Shown piece after piece: positions 36,977 to 48,180 of a DNA stretch of 64,000 nucleotides. Made by a program: the position numbers and the translations under genes. Below the pieces are notes generated by a model. That model searched no databases and was not told where the DNA came from. It worked only from the letters and a program-made list of their open reading frames with translations. The first letter of the stretch is position 1. Every line of letters begins with the position of its first letter. This stretch comes from Pegea sp. RAD2-039 (Eukaryota > Chordata > Thaliacea > Salpida > Salpidae). Where the stretch lies: assembly GCA_034620365.1 (NCBI GenBank), contig JAQGEQ010000334.1, positions 1 through 64,000 on the forward strand, in the 5' to 3' direction.

Positions 36977-37011
36977 AAGCATTAACAATTGCTATCTGTT
37001 GCTGTTGATAG
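36977..37011 (+). repeat. Hairpin repeat D, copy 9, diverged
   Basis: Duplicate of copy 4. AACA and TGTT remain, but AACAG has become AACAA, shortening the stem by one pair. Confidence 0.45.
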
Positions 37012-37802
37012 TTCACTGAAACATTTTTATTTTTGCTTTTTTTTTATTTCTTTTATTGATAAATTGTTTTTGTATTACAAGATGGACATTTCCTCACAAC
37101 AGTTTAATAACAGGTTCTTGCGCTTAGCTATGATAGAATTGAATTTAGACTACTTAATTACCTAATTTTGTACTGACTGTTTGTATAAGATTAAAAGTTT
37201 TTAGTAATAAGTAAATAATATTATTACACTTGTCATAAACAGCTTCTGTTATCTTTGATTTGTTTGTACTATTATATAATTTTGAATTATCAGTAAATAA
37301 AGAATTTCGGATTATTGTTTTTCAAGATATTTCTAGAGATTCCACAGCTTATCTGACAAAATGTTCGACTACTGATTGTTGTTTATTACAGACAGAAACG
37401 CTTTCAAATAACATTATTTAAACAAAATTCAAATTAGGAAAATTATTTTTTCTTTTGATTACTTGGGATAGTTGTAAGCTTTTATGTTATATTGAATTTC
37501 ATTCTTTTTTAATAGAGGTAAAATACATTTAATATATTCATCTCTTTTTTTAATAAAAAATTTTTTATGTGAGTTTCTTAATATAGTTTGCAAATTGCTT
37601 TCTAGTTATATTAGAGATAAAACATTCTATTTGAAAAAGTTCAAGTCTATAAATAAATAAACTATAATCTTAATTGTATTGTGTATTGAAAGAGAAAGTT
37701 TAGAAAATCTTAAAATAACATTTTTAAGAAGAAAAATTTTAATATTATATTAGATGTATTGTCCGTAAGAAATTTCCCAGTAAAATTTAAAAGTTATTTC
37801 TG

Positions 37803-37885
37803 TTGAAAAACATTAACTAAAGACTGAGATTACTCAATTGAGTATGAGAGAATTTGTCTGAAGTCGATTTGACAGAATTTATCTG
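37803..37885 (+). repeat. Family C 5' half, truncated copy 7
   Basis: Duplicate of the 14.3 kb fragment, with the same TACTCAATTGAGTA palindrome at 37,831-37,844. It is followed by about 125 bases not present in the first block. Confidence 0.5.
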
Positions 37886-38594
37886 TATACTCTGAAGTGT
37901 AATGTCTCGCTAATTGTATATTTATACATTATAGTGTTTACTTTCATAAAAGATGTTAAGTTTTCAAACCAAAACGTTCCAATTTATTTATAATCCAGAT
38001 ATAATAATTCATCACAAGTAATATGTATATCGCTTGCTTTTTGAAATGAAAAAATCATTCAAAAAGAATGTGAATTGTTGTTTCAGAGAATTAAATCAAA
38101 ATAAGCTATATGTTATATTATAAATGATTTTACAGCAGAAGACATTTACAAAAATCAAATCAAATTATCAATTCAAGAAAGTAAAAATATAAACGTGTTG
38201 AAAAGCTTTTCCTTATTTATAGATATTGTTAAAAGCTTTCTTTGATTTTCCAGTGAGATGATTTACTTTTGAAAACAGAGTGCAAACTATACTCTATCAA
38301 TGTTTAATTTGTGTTTATTTTGTATTAGTTTTACTTTTGTTTGTTATTACTTGATTATCATTTAATTATTTAGTGAAACGCTTAAAAGATTTTGTATTGT
38401 TGTTTTTAATATAATTTTACAAACTTGCAACAAATCGTTAAAAAAACAATTAAAGAATAAGCCTACTTATGAATTCAACTGTTTTTAAATTTAATAGTTT
38501 TAGAACTTTCAAATAAATTTTCTTCATAGGAACAACTTTCAGTTTTCCTCTTAAAAGAACATAGGGATTTTGAAAAATTTACATTTTCTATAAT

Positions 38595-39461
38595 ATGGAT
38601 GAGAGACACAACAATGGATTCAATCAGAAAAGAGAATCATCAAACTTAAATGTGGAATATCCTAAGCAGAGACTGATGTGGTATCGTAAGAAGATTACTG
38701 ACCAGCTTAATTTGCAAACTATGGGGGAAGAAAAGGAACCTAAAAAGAAAAAACTAATTTCTCAAGGTAGCACACAGGCTAAATTTGAATGTTTTGTATG
38801 TGAGAAAAGATTTGAGTTTGAATCAAATCTGAAGTCTCATGAAAGAGCTCACACTGGTGAAAAGCCTTTCGAGTGTGCTGTTTGCCTGCGATGCTTTTCT
38901 CGAAAGTCAACCCTTAAAAGTCATAAGAGAACTCACACTGGTGAAAAGCATTTCGATTGTGCTGTTTGTCTTCGATGCTTTTCTCATACGTCAACCCTTA
39001 ACAGTCATAAAAAAACTCATACTGGTGAAAAGCCCTTCCAGTGTAATATATGCCTTCGATATTTTTCTCGGAAATCATCTCTTGCTTATCATGAAAGAAC
39101 TCACACCGGTGAAAGGCCTTTCCAGTGTGATGTGTGTAGAAAAAGATTTTCTCTGAAGTCAACTATGTATAGACATGAAAGAACTCACACTGGTGAAAGG
39201 CCTTTTCAGTGTGATGTGTGTGGAAAAAGATTTTCTCAGAAGTCAACTTTGGATAGCCATGAAAGAACTCACACCGGTAAACAGCCATTCCAGTGTGGCG
39301 TGTGTGGAAAAAGATTTTCTGAGAAGTCAACTGTCAATCGTCATGAAAGAACTCACACCGATGAAAAGCCATTCCAGTGTGGCGTGTGTGGAAAAAGATT
39401 TTCTCAGAAGTCAAATGTTAATCGTCATGAAAAAACTCACTTTATTAAATCTGTTCAATAG
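38595..39461 (+). CDS. C2H2 zinc-finger protein, eight fingers
   Basis: Intronless 288-residue paralogue of the 14,991-15,773 gene, with the same basic N-terminus and FIKSVQ end. Eight fingers lie at about 64-86, 92-114, 120-142, 148-170, 176-198, 204-226, 232-254 and 260-282. The extra one is finger 7 (CGKRFSEKSTVNRHERTH), joined to finger 8 by an altered TDEKP linker. Relative to the paralogue, finger 2 changes histidine to arginine at helix position -1 and finger 3 has HTST instead of HKST. Other changes fall mostly at helix position 5. All zinc ligands are present, so both genes look functional. The gene lies in the same surroundings as its paralogue, so it was copied as part of the larger block. 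Confidence 0.92.
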   Translation: MDERHNNGFNQKRESSNLNVEYPKQRLMWYRKKITDQLNLQTMGEEKEPKKKKLISQGSTQAKFECFVCEKRFEFESNLKSHERAHTGEKPFECAVCLRCFSRKSTLKSHKRTHTGEKHFDCAVCLRCFSHTSTLNSHKKTHTGEKPFQCNICLRYFSRKSSLAYHERTHTGERPFQCDVCRKRFSLKSTMYRHERTHTGERPFQCDVCGKRFSQKSTLDSHERTHTGKQPFQCGVCGKRFSEKSTVNRHERTHTDEKPFQCGVCGKRFSQKSNVNRHEKTHFIKSVQ

Positions 39462-40960
39462 ATCATTTGCACAATTTTAAACAAAACACATCTATTTTGT
39501 CATGAAAGTACGTATAAGAGTCAAACTTGATTAGAATTTTTCGTGAATAACTTTTTTAAAAATAAACATTCTTATTCATAAAACACCAATTTGATTAAGA
39601 TCCGTAAACGATTTATTCAAATTATTTTTCAACGATTCTGAAGATTACTTTTTTTAAAGATGTGTGGTTAGTTTCTTCACTTTTTGTTCCGGAACTTTTA
39701 AAAGAATTTTCCAAAATACTTTTGACAGCGGTATGTACAAACAATGTTTGATCGTTTTGTTTTCCATTAGACTATGATAAGATAAAGTTTTACTAAGTAA
39801 GTTCACACAGAAAATTTTTTGGTTAGTAATAGAGATACCTAAAGAAGTTTAATATAAGATGATCCGATTTTTTTGATATCAAATCTAAAATTTACCAGCC
39901 TCATTATGGAGCTCTACCTAAGTCAAGAAAGAAAAGATAAATTTTTGAAAAGTCAGAAAAGTATTTAAACAAATTTCGAGTTAAAAGAAAACTTCTAAAC
40001 TTCTTAAATGTTTTGTCATTCTAAACATAGAAGCAAAAATTTTTATATTATATGTTTTCTAATAATATATTTACTAATCATTTAAATTTTATAACCGCTA
40101 AACTTGCTAGCACAAAATTGATGTCGAATTTTTGTTGTTTATAATGAGGAAGATTATGTATTTTAATAAACTTAATTATTTTTGTGTCTGTTTTTATAAG
40201 TAAAATAAGAAAATTACCAAATTTCGTGAATCACAAAAGTCAAATAAGCTACTCTTAATATAAAACAGACATTAAGTTGTTAATTTTTATATAAAATCTT
40301 ATGGCTATTTACTATTAAAAAATCGACTTTTTGTTTAAAAAAATTCTAAAGAGAGTTAATCTAAGCTTTAAAAAGTCACTTTAAAAGTTACTTTTAAATA
40401 TATTTAGTTACTAATTAAGTTTCAAAATATTATTTAATAAAAAGTTTTAATCCAGAAGTTGAATATCAAGTTGAGTTTAAAAAGTTAAATTTAGCATTAT
40501 GACCATATATCTTCTTGATATTTTTAATTGAAGTTTATTGAAAATTATTCAATTCCAAATTCGTTCAAAGCTATTTAATTATGAGAAATGGAGTATAGTG
40601 TTTGTATAATAAAGTTTGTGGTGTAAACTGGTAAAAAATTGAATTCGTTAATATTCATCTATTCCGAACTCAATATCCTTGGATGATTTCAACTTTCTTT
40701 TATTTTTAACATATAAAAAATATAATATTTTTACTGAGTAAGAGTACTTTTTAAATTTTATAAAAATTACTGATGAAATTAGCAAAATTCTACAGCTATT
40801 GCGCGCGGAAACTTATTTTCATCGTTTATCTTATCATAAATATGCTAATCCTAGTGAAGATAAATTGAAATTTGTTTTTATAAATGGTAAGTATTACATA
40901 ACTTTGACAAAATATTATTACTTAAAAAAGTCTTTTTACTCTTACGCAATTTTATTTTAT
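39462..40960. repeat. 3' flank of second zinc-finger gene
   Basis: It is nearly identical to 15,774-17,280. A+T-rich, no further gene. The 80-codon frame at 40,799 overlaps the C/B tail text and block E and is not conserved in the partner. Confidence 0.55.
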
Positions 40961-40966
40961 ACTTAT

Positions 40967-41041
40967 TTAAACAATGAAGTGCTTTACCAGCTCCATCCAT
41001 TGCGATGTAATGTGAGCTCACCCGATAAACTTACTCGTTGA
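40967..41041 (+). repeat. Block E, copy 6
   Basis: It has the same CCATCCATTGCGATG centre and CTCACCCGAT ending as copy 3. The GAAGTACTTC palindrome follows at about 41,090. Confidence 0.6.
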
Positions 41042-41310
41042 AAGTGAATTTATTACTCAACATCTAATTTCACCTCTAATAAGACAAGAAGTACTTCATT
41101 ACATTTACTGCTCATTAGCAAATACATTCTATTCTAACATGAGTATAAGAAACAAGTACTACTTTTTACATACAAAATTTACTAAGAAATTGTCGTTTCT
41201 TTGGTTGGTAAGTATAAATAGAAAACTATAATTGAATCTAAAAAATAATACGAATAAATAAAAACTTTATTTTTAAATGTTTTTTTAAGAACTTTACTTT
41301 TTTCTGTTTT

Positions 41311-41425
41311 AACCCACAAATATGAGACCAAAACAGGTTTATATATAAGATTATGTTTCCCAGGTCAACCTTACGTGTATCATTCCTCTTATCATAAATC
41401 CATTTATAAACTGATACATTCAGTT
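41311..41425 (+). ncRNA. Family A Sm-RNA-like unit, copy 15
   Basis: AACCCACAAATATGAGACCA, ending TATATAAGATTA without AG|GT. The Sm-like part has weakened to CCATTTATAA. Hairpin AACTGA-tacat-TCAGTT is intact. It is paired with half copy 16, hairpin end 150 bases later. Confidence 0.4.
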
Positions 41426-41511
41426 GAATTTAAAAGCATAATTTTTCAACAGAATATTTGTTTTGATGAATTTCAATTATTAGGGAAGTCGCTTACTTAG
41501 TCCTGATTTTT

Positions 41512-41575
41512 ATCAATTGACATCAAAGCTACCAAATCTTGTTTCATTATTTTATAAAAGCTGATAATTTCAGTT
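41512..41575 (+). repeat. Family A 3' half copy 16
   Basis: Sm-like TTATTTTATAAAAG and hairpin CTGA-taatt-TCAG. Block H at 41,612-41,657 contains the 18-bp perfect palindrome TTGATAATTAATTATCAA (41,614-41,631). Confidence 0.5.
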
Positions 41576-42076
41576 GAATTAAAAGCTATTTATTCAACAG
41601 GTTGTTCGTGTTGTTGATAATTAATTATCAATAAAGTCGTTCCTAACGAGATTAGTAATTGGTGAAAGAGAAGGAATTGTCTTTTTGTACTTGTTGTCTG
41701 GTTCTTGTCTTTCTGAATTGTCTTTTTTTCGGTGTTTGGTTTTGTTTATATTTTCAATTTACATAAAACTTAAAGAGGAAAAAAATGCTGTTCTTGAGTT
41801 TTGAAAATAATTTTTAAAAAATGCTTTTAAACCACGTTCGAAAAACAATTTTTGATCTTTTGACTTTTCTTTAAAATAAAAAAAATCAGATTTTAGAAAG
41901 TTATTAATTTATCAAAACAGAGATTACTTAACTAACTGAAATAAATAGTTCTATCACAGATAAACAATACAAGTTACAATAATTCTACAAATTTAACAAA
42001 TTTTTTGCTTGATTTGTTTGTTTATGAACAAAGTTCTGATATAATTTGTACTATTAAAAAGTTTTGTCATTCTACA

Positions 42077-42147
42077 GCATTTGTGGTTCGGTGGTAGATT
42101 TCTCGCCTACCAAGCTGCAGGGGCAGGTTGGATTCCCACCTAGGTAG
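42077..42147 (+). pseudogene. tRNA-Gly-like sequence, copy 2
   Basis: As in copy 1 but with TGGTTCGGTGGTAGA in the D-arm, closer to a standard A box. The acceptor stem is still unpaired and the T stem imperfect. The 3' side reads CCCACCTAGGTAGA. Confidence 0.65.
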
Positions 42148-43458
42148 ATTTAGTTATGTATACAAAATCTGATTTTTTTCTAAAAATAAAAAATTAAAAT
42201 TCTTTTCCAAAAATGAAATTTGAATCATAAGTAAATTCTGCTCTATTTTATGCTAATTAAATTAAGATAATGCCGATTGTTGAAATTTTCATTAATTATT
42301 GGATTAACGTTTGCATTTAAAAAAGATTTTCTTCTTGATTAACGACTACGTCTAAGTAATGTTGATCCAAACAAACATAATAATAAATAAATGTTTATAA
42401 ATTAACAATTAAGCTAATTTTGTGGAAAAATGAGAAAGATTTGATTATTTTATGAATACTTTTCAGACAATTAAGTTACAAATAGTAATGTTGAAGAATT
42501 TTCATGAGAAAAATAAATTTACTAATAATAAAAATATTAATTGTCATACTAATGGTTATAAATAACACTAAGTCTAACTAAATTCTGAAAAAAGTTGATA
42601 AGTTCATAAAAAATTAAACTTCAATGATAACCATTTTAAACTTAGAAACAAGCAATTTCATTTAAAATATCATCTAATAATATATTAACTAATAATAAAA
42701 ATTTTAAAACAGCTGAGGAAGCTACTTATAATCCAAACCAAACACTAATAAATTAATTTTTTTTTTCAATTCTTAATCTATAGTTACTTTTACAAAATCG
42801 ATTTTCGGTTTAAAAAAATCCTATAGAGAGTTAATCTAAGCTTTTAAAAGTCAAGTATGGTCTAATTTCTTTTATAAACGATAACAGCCTATTTTTTGCG
42901 TTTGAAAATTATACCAGAAAACCATATGCAAGTTAAAAGGTAGCAGTTGATTCACTACTTGGCAATATTGTTTACAGTTTTGTTGAAATTCATTCAACTT
43001 CAAATTAAATTGATATTTAGTCAATCAAACAAATCAGACCGTTGCACCTAATCTCTTTCAGTCAGTATAAAGCTATTTATAAGCTTCTTATAATCTACTG
43101 TTTGTGGTGTAAACTGGTAAAACATTGAAATCGTTATAAATTAATTTTTCAGAGCTCAAAGTCCTTGGCTAGTTTCAACTTTTTTTTACTTACTAACTAT
43201 TCTAAAATATAAATTTTGCTGACTAAATGTGTATTTTAAATTAAAAAGAAACTATTGAAGAAATTGGCAAAAGGTTACATCAACTACGTGTGGAAAATTA
43301 TTTCAATTTCATTAATTTAACATAAAATATCAGCAAATAATTCAAAGGATGATTTGATTTTCTCTACAAACATTCAGTAATAACAAAATCAAGCAAGTTG
43401 TTTGTTTTTGGCTTCGTTTATCTTTTTTTTGTTTCTTAAAAATCAAACAAGTTATCTG

Positions 43459-43494
43459 TAAATCACAACATCCGCTAGCTGTCGCTGTTGGTAC
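43459..43494 (+). repeat. Hairpin repeat D, copy 10
   Basis: Same sequence as copy 5, within the duplicated block. ACAAG...CTTGT-like text precedes it (AACAAGTTATCTG). Confidence 0.65.
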
Positions 43495-44149
43495 TTTATT
43501 TTAACTCTTTTTTTATTTCTCATTCTGAAAAACCATTTTAAAACAATGGTATTATTGTTAAGTACGATTCAACATTAAACTGCCGCACTTAGCTCTTATA
43601 GAATCGATTTTAGGTTGTTTAACTGCTTACTTTTGTAGTGACAATCGTATTACTGACATATGAATTAAATCTTGTTAATAAATTACCAGTCAACGATATA
43701 CTCTAGCAAAGTTCAATAAAGTTTCTAAAACGAATTAGTTATATTATTACAATTGTCATGAACATCTTCTGTCATTAATGATTTGTTTGCGTCAAGTTTG
43801 TTCTTGATTTTAACATAATAAGGCAATACGAAGCAAACGTTTATTTTTTAGATCAGTTTCCATGATGAAAAAGTCATTTTCTCATTCAAAAAGCTATAAA
43901 AGTCAAAACAAACAACAGTTATAGCTTTTAGTTTTCAACTACGTATTTTTTTTCGTTACAAAAATTTTTTTTTAGGAAATTCAACAAAAAAAATTAAAAT
44001 ATTTATAATTTACCTTCAAAGTTTACTTTTGCTGATAATTTAGCAAATCAGCTAGTTGTTGAAAACTTATTTGATTTTAGCTAGTAAAAATAAAATCTAC
44101 AAATTGATAACAACTTGAATTGGAAAATTGTTGACAAAATTGAATTCAT

Positions 44150-45187
44150 TTTAAAAAATTCATAAAAAGTCTGTAGCAGATAGTTTTTAGTTGAGCTCAA
44201 ATATTGGTTAACTTAAAATTTAAATAAACTGTTTTTAAGGCCATACAATTATTATTATTTACAGGTAAAAGCAAATGTTTCAGTTTTACAACATCATATG
44301 CTTTTTTTATCTGTAGAGTTCATGATCATTAAATTCATTTTAATTTGTAGTTTTGTTTGTGTTTTATTTACAAATTAAAATTACTGAACCGTGACCACGT
44401 GTTTTTACTATCAGCAATTATGACGTCATTAATTTGGCAATCATTTGTACATTTGTACAATATTAGAAAGTTAGTTGAAACCAAAAACTTAATTTGTTAG
44501 CAAGTTAATGAAAACGTCTAAATGTGTTTCAATGACCTCATGCTTTATTTTTTAATTCGATTTAAGATTATTTACGACTTTTATAGAATAAACACCTTGG
44601 ATCATCACAAAAAATAAGGTAAAGATTGAAATAGATCTCAAAAAAGATATTATATCTCTTAATCTAATAAGCTTTTAATTAGACTAAGTTAATTGTAAAT
44701 GGATCAAGCGAAAAGTTATTACTTTCTAAAATTAAACAATTTTCACCGAATTGTCTTTTTTTTTCGCTTTCCAGTATTGTTTTGATTTAGTTATTTAAAT
44801 AGTAGTAATCAGGTTGAATAGAAACAGGATAAACATTCTTACATAAGTTTAATTTGCCTTGCGTTTACAGTCGAGTAGTTTTTCAAACTAGTTAAAATTG
44901 AAAGTTGTTTACCGTTTTTAAACCAGCATATTCTTTTTAAATATAAAGTAGCATTTATTAAGCTTTTTATTTAATTGATATAAATTATAATTTCTATGAA
45001 GTTTGTTTACAAAAATATTGTCATTATTTATAAACTCTGATAAAATCATCCGTAACTTTCTAATTGATCTCTAGAACAACTTCATTAACTGTCTTCAACA
45101 ATAAATCACTACTCGTAATTCGACTTCTTAATCTTCTGTTGCAGCGTCGATTTTATAAAAAAATGTTATTTCATCTATTTATTTAAA
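44150..45187. other. Unique sequence downstream of the cullin gene
   Basis: This stretch does not match the repeat families. It has a perfect CRE-type palindrome TGACGTCA at 44,421-44,428 and an E-box CACGTG at 44,396-44,401. No exon encoding the missing C-terminal cullin region is visible on the minus strand here. AATAAA on the minus strand lies at 45,183-45,178. Confidence 0.5.
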
Positions 45188-47999
45188 TTACAAAGAAAAA
45201 CCCTTTATTCCGGAGTTGTCGGTGATGTGACGCTTAAAGTCCTCGTTGGTTGTGATGGAGAATTTCATGTTATTGAACATACTTTCGAGTTTGCTGGTGA
45301 ACTGGCATCCACATTCAGTCTGAAATTCGATGACGTCTCGCGATTGAAGACGTAGTTGATAAAAAAAGTAAACAAACCTTCAATTTGGCGATCATGTTTT
45401 TCTCAGAGTCATCTGAGATACTTTTGTTGGTGAGAAGACGTCTACTGAGATGCTGTTTGTAGTAGCGCTCAAAACTATCTTTTTCTTGCAGAAAGCGAAA
45501 TAGCGACATCGACTTTTCCAGGACGCTTTCAACGTCTTGTTCAGATAACTAGAAAGATCGGAATGATTATGAGGGCACTGGGTTGTTTTAAACTAACCAT
45601 TTTATTTCCATCTTCAGTTTATCATCGATAAACAACGAGAGGTACTCTGGTGACTTCGGGTTGAGATTAACAAACCATTCAAAGTCAACCCCGATCATCT
45701 TCTTAAAGATATTATCATTTTTGAATGATTTAGTCAAAAAGTCATCCATACGATCTTTGAGGTTCAGCAAGCTCTACAAGGTTGAAAGTTAAAAGGTTAG
45801 ATGATAAATAGAAAGAAGTACCTGGATGTAATCCACTGCAAACTTTTGACTACAATCTTCAACAAGAGCTTTTCCCTGCTCTCGAAGGTACACACTCACA
45901 CAATCCTTCAAAGTCAAAAGACCTTCAGGAACTCTTTCAAACAACTTGTACATACGAAGAAGATCTGTAAACAAACACCAGTTTTATATTTAACTTATGT
46001 GGTTAGAGAAATCCAACAAACCCTCTTTTTTATCATTCCTTAACATGTGAACAGCTCCAGAGTTTTCCATCTCAACTATGGTACGCATGTGCTTCTGGAT
46101 CAGCTCGCTTTCAAGAACTGAATAAAAAAAACAAATTTGAAGCTGGTCGATGATGATGAGGGTGTCTAGGTACCAGATATTATAGCTGGTTCGCTCGTTG
46201 GATTAAGATAATAACGCGCTCTTTCGACTTCCTCTTCGATTCTAGCTTCAACTTTATTGATGTAGCCAGAGGTGCTGTTTTCAGCTAACAATTTCTGGCT
46301 TTCCAACTACAAATGATAATTAAATTGGAAATGTTTATGATTCTTAAGGAGGATTTTTTACTCTATAAAATTCAGCCGACTGATGCAAAAAAAGCGATCT
46401 CAAATTGTTGCTCGTAAACGTCTCGGTTATTCAGCGATAAAGTCGTGAGCATCATGCAAGCGCTTCTGATAGAACCTCTGAAAGTAGAAGATGTTTAGAA
46501 AGATGTTTTAAACACTCTAGAGTCATCTACCTGTCAACATCTTCCCCCTTTCGTTCGCGAGCTACGAGATCTAGAAGCAATTCTTCAAGATAACTTCCTA
46601 TCTCCTTGTGGCGGATCACTTCATCTCGAAAGAGTTTTAATCCCAGATGATAAACATTATCAACGTTATTTTGAGACACATAAACTCGATCCTTTATGAA
46701 AAAGATGTGAGAAGATCAACATGTAGGTAAAGATACTGACCATAAGCGTCATGGTGTAGCTGATCTTTACCATGCAGGTTAGATGGTCTTCCCAAGCAGC
46801 GTTCAGTGTAGACAGGAAGTTGTTCTTCAGTGAAGCAATCACATCAACACTAACCTGAATTAAAAGGAGTTTTTTTCACTAAATAAATCTCTAAAAGTCA
46901 TTTTAGACAAACAGAACCACCCAATTACACCCGATGTTCGATGACTGTCAGATGGGACAGTGGCATCAACGTCCAGCTAGTGTCTGTCTAGGTTAGGACC
47001 TAATAGGTGGCCAATTATTTAGAAAATATTTATAAGAAACATCTTTTGATGTGAGCTTTGCCAAAAAAACTATAAAAATGATCGACCCAAATTCCAACAA
47101 CCAATCACCTTTAGACGAAGATGGTCAGTGACCACCTCTCTCAATCCATTGTACAACTTCTCGCCATGCTCATGAATAACCATCATGTACGCATTCCTAT
47201 AAATTTCTTCAAATCTAAGACTACCCTCGTTTTTGTTTTGAATTTGTTGGATTGCTTTTTTGAGCAGATCCCAGTTGTTCAAGAAGTATCGGTCATCCAC
47301 TGTCATCTAGAAAAAAAAAATCAGATTTTATATTTTCATTTTCTTTGTATGAAAATTTTTTTATCAAATTAAAATAAAAAAATAGTGAATAAAAACAGAA
47401 TTTTTGAGAATCAAAAATGTCATATCAACCAATAAGTTGATTTCCTTTTACATAAGCTGGCTAACTTAGACTGAAAGTTTATAACTGCTCAACTTATAAA
47501 AGCCTGAAAACTGAAGTTAGCACCTAATTTCTATTATAAATATTTTCACTCAACTTTGATAAAACGCATTTTGCAGAAATTTGTTGTAAAAATAATATAA
47601 AAATGGGTTAAATATATTTGTAAAAAAAGTTTATCATAAAATAAGTAAAAAAACACAAGTTTCTGAAAATCACAAAATGTAATGATTTATATAATTATTA
47701 ATATATAGATGAAAACCAAATGTTTGAATTATAAAACTAATTATAATTCCTACTCTAATATTTGATAAAGCTTTAATAAAATCTCTATAAATGTAAAATT
47801 AATTTAAAACTATAAGCATAGCAAGTTAACTTCAAATTACAAATAAAAAATCAACAGTATATTACTATCAACATTTTAGCAAAAAATGAAATTCTTTAAT
47901 CCACTATATTTAAACCAGTACAACAAAATTGATATCAAAAATGATTAAAATTTCTATCACTTTATTAGTGTCTGAATAGTTTGAATCTCGATGAAACAT
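45188..47999 (-). CDS. CUL3: Cullin-3-like gene, C-terminally truncated, one frameshift
   Basis: CUL3 proteins scaffold ubiquitin ligases: the N-terminal half binds BTB adaptors, the C-terminal half binds RBX1 and is neddylated. Proposed exons, 5' to 3': 47,999-47,961 (tentative, 13 codons after an in-frame stop), 47,306-47,109, 46,854-46,741, 46,691-46,531, 46,477-46,362, 46,306-46,174, 46,117-46,022, 45,964-45,822, 45,773-45,594, 45,548-45,378 and 45,319-45,188. Introns are 45-58 nt, apart from 654 and 254 nt at the 5' end, with GT-AG ends. Diagnostic CUL3 stretches are [42 protein letters not shown] and [12 protein letters not shown]. The frame ends at TAA (45,190-45,188), giving about 490 aa instead of about 768. 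The rest of the cullin homology domain, the RBX1-binding part and the neddylation lysine are therefore missing. A run of seven T (46,393-46,387) shifts the frame by one; six T would restore the family sequence. It may be a decaying paralogue, or an adaptor-binding half protein if the frameshift is a sequencing error. Confidence 0.88.
46855..47108 (-). other. Oversized intron with G+C-richer insert
   Basis: This intron is about five times longer than most introns of the cullin gene and less A+T-rich. It contains inverted repeat ACTGTC-agatgg-GACAGT (46,944-46,961). The insert may be an old mobile fragment; I do not recognise it. Confidence 0.4.
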
Positions 48000-48180
48000 G
48001 TGGCTGCTTCGCGTGTTTGTTTCAAAGTATGTAGGTGTTTGTCTGCATAAACAAAAAAATCATGACGTCGTACATCGAAAGTAGAAACGAGAAAAAACAC
48101 CCTCTACAACCAGCATCATAAACATGAAGCGATCGTGCCTCAGTCACGTGCAAAACAATTGTTAAGATCATTTAAGCACG
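48000..48180 (-). promoter_or_regulatory. Likely promoter / 5' untranslated region of the cullin gene
   Basis: A short G+C-richer island lies directly upstream of the tentative first cullin codon. It carries a CRE-like TGACGTCG (48,063-48,070) and an E-box CACGTG (48,145-48,150). In the cullin frame a TGA lies upstream of the proposed ATG. A TTTATGCAG acceptor-like site at about 48,045 could be a cis or trans splice site. Confidence 0.35.

Larger units (their letters stand above)
33060..44130. repeat. Large segmental duplication, partner 10,500-20,300
   Basis: This is the downstream member of the pair holding the zinc-finger paralogues. The segment 33,650-35,030 does not match the partner. 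It includes a small ATATA-rich stretch at 33,650-33,680 and text related to 33.8/51.9 kb (CATTTTCTCATTCAAGAAG). After 44,130 similarity stops and unique sequence begins. Confidence 0.8.

Noticed and set aside
48000-48110. Minus-strand alternative frame reading [18 protein letters not shown] after an AG acceptor, as if the last exon of another gene.
   Set aside because: No partner exon or known family was recognised, and a different frame in the same place gives an in-phase start for the cullin.
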